Below are positions 23,339 through 34,520 of a stretch of 64,000 bases of DNA, one piece after another (within the stretch, counting starts at the first letter, position 1; each line of letters opens with the position of its first letter). Source of the DNA: Cheilinus undulatus (taxonomy: Eukaryota > Chordata > Actinopteri > Labriformes > Labridae); the NCBI RefSeq assembly GCF_018320785.1, contig NC_054885.1, positions 12,398,421 to 12,462,420 on the forward strand, read 5' to 3'. The notes below the pieces were generated by a model, which saw only the letters and a list, made by a program, of their open reading frames with translations, was not told where the DNA came from and made no database searches. A program made the translations under genes and the position numbers.

Positions 23339-26300
23339 ATGGCGGCTCAGATCCGGGCTCTGGTGTCCGGTCAGTGGCTGGCAGATGCAGTCAGAAACAA
23401 CCTGGTCGGACCCAAACTCCGCATTCTCGACACTTCTTGGTACCGCTACCTTCCAAACACAAAACGAGACCCGAAAGCAGAATTCGCGCAGAAGCATATC
23501 CCGGGCTCCTCGTTTTTCTGCATAGACGAGTGCAGCGATAAGACCTCGGCGTTTGACAACATGCTGCCCACTTCCAGTCACTTCTCTCAGTATGTTGGAA
23601 AGCTGGGCATCGGTAATGACACCCACGTAGTGGTTTACGACACCAGCGACTTCGGCTCCTACTGCGCGCCCCGGGTGTGGTGGATGTTCCGGACGTTTGG
23701 GCACAGTTTGGTGTCGGTGCTGGACGGAGGCTTTAAAAACTGGCTAGCGGATGGATATCCCGTGACTTCAGAGTACTCCAAGCCAGAGACGTTGGAGTTT
23801 AAGGCGACAGCGAATCAATCCTGGGTGAAAAGTTACGAAGACATACTGGAAAACATCAAAACTAAGCAGGTACAAGTGGTGGACGCCAGGTCGGCTGGGA
23901 GGTTCAGAGGGACCGAGCCGGAGCCCAGAGATGGTGAGCAGGATTTCATTTATAAACTTAAGCCTTTTACTTATAGTATACATTACGTGTCTGAAATGCT
24001 GATATTTAACATATTGTTTGAGCTCTGCAGTTCACATAACCTAGTACTACAGCTCAAAATTACCTGGTAGCCAAATCACGCATGACAGCTTCATAACAGG
24101 ACGTGTCCTGCACCGAGGCCCCGTCTAATGCTATGCGAAGAAAAATAAATACAATTTTCGGGTAAAAAATAAAGATAAAAAACATTTTGCTGCCATTGAG
24201 TAGGATTAAGCTGTATTTTGTACAGAAGCCCAAAGCTGGCAAATCACTTTTTGGCTGTTTAACATGTAGCCCACGTTACATGTTTACTTGAAGTAGTTCT
24301 CCATTTATTAGGTTCTCAGGATGACAATGCTGGTTTATGGAGGTCTTAATAAAATAAGTAAAATATACAAATTATTGTGGTATTAGTGTTAAAGTTATTA
24401 GATATTCGTATTGGCAGATACAAAAAATTCTGCAAATTTTGGCTGTATGCTAGTGCATCTCAAAAAATCAGAATATCATGAAAAAGTTCAATATTTGTCA
24501 CTCTTTCCTGAAAGTGAAAACCATATATTATATAGACTCATTACACACAGAGTGAAGTATTTCAAGCTTTTATTTCTTGAAATGTTGATGATTATGGCTT
24601 AAAGATAAGAAAACCCAAAATTCAGTGTCTCAAAAAATGTGAATATTGTGAAAAAGGTCAATATTGGAAAGTCATGATGTCACACATTAATCAGCTAATT
24701 AACTCAAAAGACCTCAAAGGTTTCCTGAGCCTTTAAATGGTCTCTCAGTCTGGGCCAGAAGGCTACACAATCATGGGGAGGACTGCAGACTTGACAGATG
24801 TCCAGAAGACAGTCTTTCACACCCTCCACAAGGAGGGTAAGCCACAAAACGTCATTGCTAAAGAAGCTGGTTGTTCACAGAGTGCTGTATCCAGGCATAT
24901 TCATAGAAAGTTGTGTGGAAGGAAAAAGTGTGGTAGGGAAAGGTGCACCAGCATAAGGGAGAACTGCAGCCTTGAGAGGATTGTCAAGCAAGTTACCTTC
25001 AAGAATTTGGGGGAGCTTCGCAAGGAGTGGACTGAGGCTGGAGTCAGTGCATCAGGAGCCACTACGCACAGACAAATCCTAGACATGGGCTACAAATGTC
25101 ACATTCTCCATGTCAAGCCACTCCTGAAACAGAGACGTCAGAAGCATCTTGCCTGGGCTGTGGAGAGAGAGAACTGGACTGTTGCTCAGTGGTCCAAAGT
25201 CCTCTTTTCAGATAAAAGTAAATTTTGCATATAATTTGGAAATCAAGGTCTCAGAGTCTGGAGGAAGAGTGGAGAAGCACAGAATCCATGTTGCGTGAAG
25301 TCCAGTGTGAAGTTTCCACAACCAGTGATGATTTGGGCTGCCATGGCATCTGCTGGTGTTGGTCCACTGTGTTTTCTGAAGTCTACAGTCAACGCAGCCA
25401 TCTACCAGGACATTTTAGAGCATTTCATGCTTCCTTCTGCTGACAAGCTTCATTGAGATGCTGATTTCATTTTCCAGCAGGACTTGGCACCTGCCCACAC
25501 TGCCAAAGGTACCAAAAGCTGGTTCAATGACCATGGTGTTACTGTGCTTGATTGGCCAGCAAACTCACCTGACCTGAACCCCATAGAGAATCTATGGGGT
25601 ATTGTCAATAGGAAGACGAGAGACGCCAAACCCAACAATGCAGATGACCTGAAGGCCGCTATCAAAGCAACCTGGGCTTCCATTGCACCTGAGCAGTGCC
25701 ACAGGCTGATCGCCTCAATGCCACACCGCACTGATGCAGTAATTCATGCAAAAGGAGGCTCAACCAAGTATTGAAGGCATAGAAATGAAGATACTTTTCA
25801 GAAGCCTGACATTTCTGTTGAAAATATCCTTTTTTAATTGATCTTATGTGATATTCAAATTTTTTGGGACACTGAATTTTGGGTTTTCTTATCTTTAAGC
25901 CATAATCATCAACATTTCAAGAAATAAAGGCTTGAAATACTTCACTCTGTGTGTAATGAGTCTATATAATATATGATTTTCACTTTCAGAAACAAGTGAC
26001 AAAAAATATTGAACTTTTTCATGATATTTTAATTTTTTGAGATGCACTAGTATAATAATAAATTAGTGAATTAGGCCTCACTGGCCTCAGTTAAGGTCAG
26101 TGTTCATGACTCAACCATAAGAAAGACACTGGGCAAAAATGGCACCCATGGGAGAGTTCCAAGGCCAAAACCACTGCTGACCAAAAAGAGCAGGAAGGCT
26201 CGCCTCACATTTTCCAAGAAACATCTTGATGATCCCCAAGACTTTTGGAGAAATATTCTGTGGACTGACGAGACAAAAGTTGAACTTTTTGGAAGGTTTG

Positions 26301-27800
26301 AGTCCCGTTACATCGGGCATAAAAATAACAGCATTTGATAAAAAGAACATCATGCCAGCAGTCAGACGTGGTGGTGTCAGTGTGATGGTCTGGGGCTGCT
26401 TTGCTGCTTCAGGACCTAGTGCACTTGCTGTGATTGATGGAACAATGAATTCTGCTGTCTACCAGAAAATCCTGAAGGCGAACGTCAGGCCATCAGTATG
26501 TGCCCTCAAGCTCAAGCGCTCTTGGGTTATGCAGCAGGACAATGACCCGAAATACACCTGCAAGTCCACCTCTCAATGGCTCAAGATAAACTAAATTAAG
26601 GTTTTGGAGTGGCCCAGTCAGGGTCCGGACTTAAATCCAACTGCTGCTGCTGTGGTGTGACCTTAAACGGCAGTTCATGCTGGAAAACCCTCCAATATGG
26701 CTGAGTTGAAGCAATTCTGAGAAGAGGAGTGGGTCAAAATTCCTCCACAGTGATGAGGAAGCACTCATCACCTGTTATCGCAAACACTTGATTTCAGTTA
26801 TTGCTGCCAAGGGTGGCACGACAAGTTATTAGGTTCAGGGGGCAATTACTTTTTCACACAGGGCCAGATAGGTTTGGATTTTTTTCCCCCCTTAAAAAGT
26901 TACATAATCATTCAAACACTGCATTTTCTATGTACTTGGGTTGTCTTTGTGAAATATAAAAATTGGTTTGATGATCCGAAACATTTAAGTGTGCTGAATA
27001 TGCAAAAAACTCAGGAATCAGAAAGGGGGCAAATACTTTTTCACACCACTGTACGATCTCCTTAAAAGGCTGTGATTATGAAGTTCAAATTGGATTTTTT
27101 TTTGTTTGATTTTTCAGCCTTGTATTTAATTTGAGTAATTATGCAATACATTATGTGAGTTTAATGTCATTTTAGGCATTTAAGCATGTTGTATTGTAAG
27201 CAGCTAAATAATGACCTTTTATTGTTATTGAAAATCCCTTACCAGGTGGTAGTTATACACAAATTTTAAATTGACAAGAATAGATAAAGATTTTTTATTA
27301 TTATAGTGGAAAAGAAGAGGTATAAAAATGGGTTACTAATGAGCATAATAACACAGTAAAAGAGCTGATTAAAATGTCTCAGATGGTCAAGACCCATCTG
27401 TAAACAACCAAGCAAACATTTCATTGTAAAAGGCAATAAAAGGTGGCTGAACTTTACAGAGGAAATCGGCTTAATGAGCTTCCATTTATATTTTTTCACA
27501 GACATCCTGCCAGGACATTTCCCCGGCACCATCAACATGCCATTTCCTACATTCATGGATGCTTCCGGTAAAGAGCTTGCACCTGATGCCCTGTCCAGAC
27601 TGTTCAAAGAGGCGGGTATAGACCTGGAGAAACCCCTCTGGGCCACCTGTGCATTTGGTGTCACGGCGTGCCACGTTGCCCTGGCTGCTCATATCCTTGG
27701 GCACCCTGGGGTGCCCATTTATGACGGCTCCTGGTCTGAGTGGTTTAAGAGGGCGTCTCCAGAGCTGATCATCTCAGAGGGAGAGGGGAAGAAGGTCTGA
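23339..27800 (+). CDS. mpst: 3-mercaptopyruvate sulfurtransferase paralogue, tandem copy 2, altered active site
   Basis: Exons 23339-23933 and 27502-27800 with a phase-1 intron; 297 residues, no frame damage. Catalytic Cys248 is kept, but its loop reads CAFGVTAC instead of CGSGVTAC, so the partner Ser250 is Phe and Gly249 is Ala. His74, the next member of the Ser-His-Asp triad (human numbering coincides here), is Asn in FDNMLP. Asp63 remains, as do the substrate arginines in GRFRGTEPEPR. Relative to copy 3 there is also a two-residue insertion (WYRYLP against WYLP). The 3.6-kb intron carries two Tc1-like insertions. Either it is losing mercaptopyruvate activity or it has moved to another persulfide or binding role. 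Expression cannot be judged here. Confidence 0.9.
24450..26053 (+). mobile_element. Tc1-like transposon with long terminal inverted repeats
   Basis: Both ends read CTAGTGCATCTCAAAAAAT or its inverse, and the inverted repeats run about 200 bp. They meet TA dinucleotides, and the uninterrupted TA site is visible in unit B near 31,118. The interior at 24,773-25,774 encodes a transposase of about 333 codons in one frame: helix-turn-helix region (NVIAKEAGCSQSAVSRHIH), first Asp in FSDKSKF, second Asp in QQDLAPAHTAK, Glu in NPIENLWG. Two in-frame stops interrupt it (TAA near 25,234; TGA near 25,456), so it is not autonomous as it stands. Confidence 0.92.
26085..27054 (+). mobile_element. 5'-truncated Tc1-like transposon of a second family
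   Basis: Reads KAFRGYIGHK-type and VWGCFAASG blocks, then QQDNDPKYTCKSTSQW, and ends in a terminal repeat TTTTTCACACCACTGTA meeting a TA. Frames are disrupted in the last third. The 5' terminal repeat and DNA-binding region are absent. In unit B the corresponding place holds about 340 bp not found here, so insertion and deletion both took place in unit A. Confidence 0.82.
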
Positions 27801-28338
27801 ATGGAAGAGGAAGGGATCATATCCATGGCCTTTTCTGACAGTGATGCTAATAGATAGAATATGATCCAACCAGCCTTATAGTATGCACTTTGTATTTAAA
27901 TTGCAACATTGCAAAGTAACTAATGATGTGTTAATTGCAAAAAGGATTGGGCTCCTTTAATTAAACGAGGGGGTCTTGAGACCCTGTTACTTTCACTTTT
28001 CTGTTTTGTTTTTGATGAAAAAGTACAGGGAAAACAAAAAAGGGTGATCCTATGACATTATTCAAATCTTGAAATGTCTGCATACTCTGAGAAGGAAGGG
28101 TAGGGAGCCATATGCTGCACTAGTTCTAAAAGAGTAGAACAAATGTGTTCTATTATAAATCATTTAAATTATATGGTAGTTGTGTTGATACAAAGCTAAG
28201 TCAAAGCATTTAGCTGTAACACCTAGTTTAGTCATTGTTATTGTTATTATTATTATTAAACATTTTCACCTTTAATATGTCCGTGCAATGCAATGTACAA
28301 AAGATGGGGAATATAGCTTATTTTTTTGTCTTGCAGCA

Positions 28339-28344
28339 AATAAA
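28339..28344 (+). promoter_or_regulatory. Poly(A) signal of mpst copy 2
   Basis: AATAAA, about 540 bases after the stop codon. The equivalent signal in copy 3 is at 33,143, and the surrounding 3' UTR is conserved between units. Confidence 0.6.
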
Positions 28345-29364
28345 ATATGTATTAATCTATCAACTTAAGATGTCAATGTTTTGTTTAAAGTTTTATACTT
28401 AACCTGATTATGTACTGAAAGTGGTGTGGCTGTTGTATGACCAACTTTGAGCTGCAATTTAAAGGTGCAATATGTAGAATTTTTGCACTAAAATATCTAC
28501 ATTAATTCAATCATGACTACTACTATTTTCAATATATAATTGAAATATAATTAGCAAATATTGGATATTTGCAGAAATCCAATATCGTGCATCCCTACTT
28601 TCCACATTTCCTCCCTATTTCCAACAGTTGGCAAAGCCAGAGTAATTATTAATATCTAGAATAGGGACAGGATTGGTCTCGTTATAGTTGCAGTCATGGA
28701 AATGCAGGATGTTAGGTAGAAAGATTGCTACATAACGCAGTGGTATCTGCTCCTGGAAGCTGCCTTTCTGTTGCTGCATCTAATTCATGTTTTGCGTCAC
28801 TTAAGTTGAGCGTACACTGCGAATTTCATGTGATTCAGCTACAAAGTTTGAGCCATACTACTTTCTAATGCCGCCAACCCCCTTGACTGTCGTAGAGTTG
28901 ACTTGAAATTGCAGCCCAATCTTGCATTTCCAGGTCAAAGAGGCTTGACCCACTGCTTAGCATGACTACTTTCACTTTAATTGAGGACTTTGTTCATTCA
29001 AAACTCAAATCCATAAGGTTAATTCACTAGACGGTAAACCAGTGTTTTGGTGTCTGATGAATTTAACATAATGAGAGGGGAAAGCAGTTAAAAAGTGCCC
29101 TTCTTGGTTCGTGCTGTAAGCCATCACAGAATGCTTTTCAAGCAGGCGGTGTGCAAGCCAAGGAGGCCACTTTTTAACAGCTTTTCCTTCTCATTATGTA
29201 AAATTTGTCATTTAAACTAAAATGCTGGTTTACCGTTTAGTACATACAGCTTATTGAGTGTGTTTTTTTTTTTTTGTTGAACAGTCTTTAATTCAAAACA
29301 AGTGAACAGAGTAGATGGGCAGAGTTCAGCTTTTAATCTGCACTTATCATCTTTTACTTTAAGT

Positions 29365-29810
29365 GTTAATTTTGTTTTTTTTCCTCCCTCAATTTTGACT
29401 TTTTAGCTCACAATTATAGACTATCTCGTGATTATGACGTTTTATCTCTTAATTGGGACCCTTTTATCTCGATTTTGTCTCATTATGCCTTTCTATCTCA
29501 GAATTTTGACATTTGTGGCATAATTAATACTTCATATCTCATAAATTGGACTTGTTTTTACTATTGTGACTTTTATCCAAATGATGATTCATTTTAGCTC
29601 ATAATTATAGCTTTAAATCTCATAATATTGAATTTTTATGTAATAATGATATCATACAATTTTGACTTTAGTAACTGACGTTTTATCTCAATCCGACTTT
29701 TTATATCAATATTGTAACTTATTTTATGTCATAATCATGACTGCTTTTCAGATTCCCTCTTTTTACGTCATGATTATGACTTGATCTAGTAGTTTCTTTT
29801 TTATTTCCTT
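29365..29810. repeat. ATCTCATAATTTTGAC-type minisatellite, unit B copy
   Basis: Same imperfect unit as at 21,605-22,462 but shorter. It ends about 200 bases before the mpst copy 3 start codon. Confidence 0.75.
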
Positions 29811-30006
29811 TTTGAAGTGGCGGAAAAGGGCTTCCACAGATTGCCTTGACATCGTTGTAAATATTCAAACATTTTTTGTCCTAAATATTTAAACAGCCAA
29901 AGTTCATGTAACCCAGGCGGATATTTGCACAAATTTGAACTTTCAGAGCACCCATAGAAATGACTTCCCTCTAGCGCCCGGAGTTTGTATTTCTCTGCTC
30001 CCCGTC

Positions 30007-32636
30007 ATGGCGGCTCAGACCCGGGCTCTGGTGTCCGGTCAGTGGCTGGCAGATGCAGTCAGAAACAACCTGGTCGGACCCAAACTCCGCATTCTCGACA
30101 CTTCTTGGTACCTTCCAAAAACAAAACGAGACCCGAAAGCAGAATTCGCGCAGAAGCACATCCCGGGCTCCTCGTTTTTCTGCATAGACGAGTGCAGCGA
30201 TAGGACCTCCGCGTTTGATCACATGCTGCCCACTTCCAGTCACTTCTCTCAGTATGTTGGAAAGCTGGGCATCGGTAATGACACCCACGTAGTGGTTTAC
30301 GACACCAGCGACTTCGGCTCCTACTGCGCGCCCCGGGTGTGGTGGATGTTCCGGACGTTTGGGCACAGTTTGGTGTCGGTGCTGGACGGAGGCTTTAAAA
30401 ACTGGCTAGCGGATGGATATCCCGTGACTTCAGAGTACTCCAAGCCAGAGACGTTGGAGTTTAAGGCGACAGCGAATCAATCCTGGGTGAAAAGTTACGA
30501 AGACGTACTGGAAAACATCAGAACTAAGCAGGTACAAGTGGTGGACGCCAGGTCTGCTGGGAGGTTCAGAGGGACCGAGCCGGAGCCCAGAGATGGTGAG
30601 CAGGATTTCATTTATAAACTTAAGCCTTTTACTTACAGTATACATTACGTGCCTAAAATGCTGATATTTAACATATTGTTTGAGCTCTGCAGTTCACATA
30701 ACCTAGTACTACAGCTCAAAATCACCCGGTAGCCAAATCACGCATGACAGCTTCATAACAGGACGTGTCCTGCACCGAGGCCCCTTCTAATGCTATGTGA
30801 AGAAAAAGAAGTACAATTTGCGGGCAAAGTAGGGATAAAAAACATTTTGCCGCCATTGAGTAGGATTAAGCTGTATTTTGTACAGAAGCCCGAAGCTGGC
30901 AAATCACTTTTTGACTGTTTTGCTGTCTGACATGTAGCCTAAATTACATGTTTACTTGAAGTAGTTCTCCATTTATTAGGCTGTCTCAGGATGACAATGC
31001 TGGTTTGTGGAGGTCTTCATAAAATAATTAAACTATACAAATTATTACGGTATTCGTATAAAAGTAATTAGATATTCGTATTGGCAGATATAAAAAATTC
31101 TGCAAATTTTGGCTGTAAATAGTAATAAATTAGTGAAGTTTTAGGCCAGAACAATAGACCTATGTGAGGTGAAGTCTTTTTCTTTATTTATCCTCATTCT
31201 TCAAACCTTTAAGTGTGATTTAAGGTCTCAATTTTGTTTCTTTGTTCATCCTCAAACCTTAAAGTTTGTTCAAAGGACTGAAGTTTTAGGTCTGAAAACA
31301 TATTTGAATATCAATATCGGCTAAAATGAATCTGTAAATATCGGCAAAAATTTGATATCATGCATCCCTAGAAACAATAAAACTTTACTTGTTATCACAG
31401 GGTGAAATAAGATAATGAAATAAATATACTGGGATTGATCTCTTAGGGCTCCCGTTAAGAAGTCTACTGGACATGTATGATCTCCTTTAAAGGCTGTGAT
31501 TATGAAGTTCAAATTGGATTTTTTATTGTTGTTGAAAACCTCTTACCAGCAGGTAGTTACACACCAACTTTAAATTAACATAAGAATAGATAAGTCACTC
31601 CATATAAAAATATATATCAAAAAGAACAAAAAGTAAATTACTCAGTTTTCTATGATCCCAGGCACATTGTCAAGCTTGTGCTAATTTGACTAAAAAATAA
31701 TCAGAAAAATTAAAAAAGGCCAACTGATTTCTTTTGTGACTTAAGGCCACACCTTTTAGCTTTAATCAGACGATCTGATTTGCTGTTTAGTGAATGTGTT
31801 TACTTCCATATACATTGATATCCCTGGAATGATCTGGTTTTGGACGTATCCTGATTATGTGTCACAGGTAGTCATGATATCCTTGTTTCAGGAATTCTTA
31901 GAAGTCGGTGAGTGTTACATGCAGCCAGAGCTGATGATGACACTTGCAGCTAAGTTAGTGAGTTCAGCGCACTGAGGTTATCTTTCGGTTATCTGGTGTC
32001 ACTAACTGCACTGCCAGCTGTGCAGCATTTGAACAAACTCTGAGCAACTTGGGTGGAAGACAAACAGTGAAGTTAAACAAAGAACCCAGGCAGAAAGGAA
32101 AGAGATTATTATCACTGTTTCGATAAAGGTTTTTTATTATTATAGTGGAAAAGAAGTGGTAGAAAAATGGGTTACTAATGAGCATAATAACACAGTAAAA
32201 GAGCTGATTAAAATGTCTCAGATGGCCAAGAGCCATCTAAACAACCAAGCAAACATTTCATTGTAAAAGGTAACATTTCATTGTAACTTTACAGAGGAAA
32301 TCAGCTTAATGAGCTTCCATTTATATTTTTTTCACAGACACGCTGCCAGGACACTTCCCCGGCACCATCAACATGCCATTTCCTACATTCATGGACGCTT
32401 CCGGTAAAGAGCTTGCACCTGACGCCCTGTCTGGCCTGTTCAAAGAGGCAGGTATAGACCTGGAGAAACCCCTCTGGGCCACCTGTGGTTCTGGTGTCAC
32501 GGCGTGTCACGTTGCCCTGGCTGCTCACATCCTCGGACACCCTGGGGTGCCCATTTATGATGGCTCCTGGTCTGAGTGGTTTAAGAGGGCGTCTCCAGAG
32601 CTGATCATCTCAGAGGGAGAGGAGAAGAAGGTGTGA
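30007..32636 (+). CDS. mpst: 3-mercaptopyruvate sulfurtransferase, tandem copy 3
   Basis: Exons 30007-30595 and 32338-32636 with a phase-1 intron; 295 residues. The start MAAQTRALVSGQWLADAV is chosen because it aligns with copies 1 and 2. Upstream in-frame codons to 29,935 lack an ATG. The active site is complete: Cys246 in CGSGVTAC, His72 in FDHMLP, Asp61 in CIDECSD, and arginines in GRFRGTEPEPR. It makes a Cys-persulfide from 3-mercaptopyruvate and passes sulfur on to thioredoxin or other thiols. It is the nearest relative of copy 2, differing at roughly a dozen residues, several of them catalytic. The intron holds about 530 bp (31,595-32,125) absent from unit A. Confidence 0.94.
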
Positions 32637-34520
32637 ATGAAAGAGGAAGGGATCGTATCCATGGCCTTTTCTGACTGTGATGCTAATAGATAGAATATGA
32701 TCCAACCAGCCTTATAGTATGCACTTTGTATTTAAATTGCAACATTGCAAAGTAACTAATGATGTGTTAATTGCAAAAAGGATTGGGCTCCTTTAATTAA
32801 ACGAGGGGGTCTTGAGACCCTGTTACTTTCACTTTTCTGTTTTGTTTTTGATGAAAAAGTACAGGAAAAACAAAAAAGGGTGATCCTATGACATTATTCA
32901 AATCTTGAAATGTCTGCATACTCTGAGAAGGAAGGGTAGGGAGCCATATGCTGCACTAGTTCTAAACGAGTAGAACGGTAATGGAAATGGTAGTTGTATT
33001 GATACAAAGCTAAGTCAAAGCATTCAGCTGTAACACCTAGTTTAGTCATTGTTATTATTATTAAACATTTTCACCTTAATATGTCCATGCAATGCAATGT
33101 ACAAAAAATGGGGGATATATCTTATTTTTATGTCTTGCAGCAAATAAAATATGTATTAATCTATCAATTTAAGATGTCAATGTTTTGTTTATAGTTTTAT
33201 ACTTAAACTGATTATGTACTGAAAGTGGTGTGGCTGTTGTATGACCAACTTTGAGCTGCAATTTAAAGGTGCAATATGTAGAATTTTTGCACTAAAATAT
33301 CTTCATTAATTCAATCATGACTACTACTATTTTAAATATATAATTGAAATATAATTAGCAAATATTGGATATTTGCCAAAATCCAATATCGTGCATCCTT
33401 ACTTTCCACATTTCCTCCCTGTTTCCAACAGTTGGCAAAGCCAGAGTAATTATTAATATCTAGAATAGGGACAGGATTTGTCTCATTATAGTTGCAGTTA
33501 CGGAAATGCAGGATGTTAGGTAGAAAGATTGCTACATAATGCAGTGGTATCAGCTCCTGGAAGCTGCCTTTCTGTTGCTGCATCTAATTCATGTTTTGCG
33601 TCACTTAAGTTGAACGTACACTGCGAATTTCATGTGATTCAGCTACAAAGTTTGAGCCATACTAATTTCTTGGAAGTCACACGGATTTTCAGTCTGATCA
33701 GGCGGCATTTGTCGTGCTGTGTACAGGTGGATACGACAGCTGTCTATGGCCTGAACACAGCCTGACCAGCTGCTCCTGACTGGGCAGACAGATTTCTGAC
33801 ATATTTGATATATTGGTCGTGCAACTCCAGACACCCTTTAGTGAGAGCAGAACCACGAGCAGAATCATCAACTTTGGAGTGTTGTTTCCTTCATAAACTG
33901 TCAGACAGCATACAGCAGTAATGACTTTCTAATGCCGCCAACCCCCTTGACTTGATGGTCGTAGAGTTGGCTTGAAATCGCACAGTGTATGCCCAGCTTC
34001 TCTGCCATTGGTTTGAGTTCAATCATCTAAGCTCACCCTTGTAACGTGGAACTCCACTCCTTGTAACATTGCAGCCCCATCTTGCATTTTTCTGGTCGAA
34101 TAGAGGCTTGACACACTGCTTAGCATGACTACTTTCACTTTAATTGAGGACTTTGTTCATTCAAAACTCAAATCCATAAGGTTAATTCACTAGACAGTAA
34201 ACCAGTGTTTTGGTGTCTGATGAATTTAACATAATGAGAGGGAAAAGCAGTTAAAAAGTGCCCCTCTTGGTTTGCATTGTAAGCTATCACAGAATGCTTT
34301 TCAAGTAGGTGGCGTGCAAGCCAGGAAGGCCACTTTTTAACAGCTTTTCCCCTTCATTATATAAAGTTTGTCATTTAAACCAAAATGTTGGTTTTCTGTT
34401 TAGTACATACAGCTTATTGAGTGCTTTTTTTTTGTTGAACAGAGTCTTCCATTCAAAACAAGCAAACAGAGGAGATGGGCAGAGTTCAGCTTTTTATCTG
34501 CGCTCATCATCTTTTGTTGT
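32637..34520. other. mpst copy 3 3' UTR and downstream flank of unit B
   Basis: Matches 27,801-29,356 of unit A. Unit B has an extra 260 bp or so at about 33,670-33,930. AATAAA at 33,143-33,148 is the likely poly(A) signal. No coding sequence seen. Confidence 0.5.

Larger units (their letters stand above)
22190..29356 (+). repeat. Tandem segmental duplication, unit A (carries mpst copy 2)
   Basis: Unit A and unit B (29,357-34,520) match through upstream array, both exons, parts of the intron, 3' UTR and at least 1.5 kb of downstream flank. Both units end in the same phrase (GATGGGCAGAGTTCAGC). Unit A is longer because of a 519-bp element and two Tc1-like elements that unit B lacks. Unit B has its own extra stretches at about 31,140-31,478, 31,595-32,125 and 33,670-33,930. 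Confidence 0.88.
27801..30006. other. mpst copy 2 3' UTR, flank, and upstream array of copy 3
   Basis: The 3' UTR probably ends soon after the AATAAA at 28,339. A TTAAAGGTGCAATATGTAGA phrase at about 28,460, shared with unit B, resembles the end of a dispersed fish repeat. From 29,365 to 29,810 lies the ATCTCATAATTTTGAC-type minisatellite that precedes copy 3. No other gene seen. Confidence 0.5.
29357..34520 (+). repeat. Tandem segmental duplication, unit B (carries mpst copy 3)
   Basis: Counterpart of unit A (22,190-29,356). It lacks the 519-bp element and both Tc1-like insertions and so gives their empty sites. Exon 1 is nearly identical between units, while introns differ by insertions. 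This fits a tandem duplication followed by independent transposon activity, possibly with exon homogenisation. Confidence 0.88.

Noticed and set aside
29935-30006. N-terminal extension of mpst copy 3
   Set aside because: The extension opens with a non-ATG codon and lies in the 5' UTR shared with copy 2.
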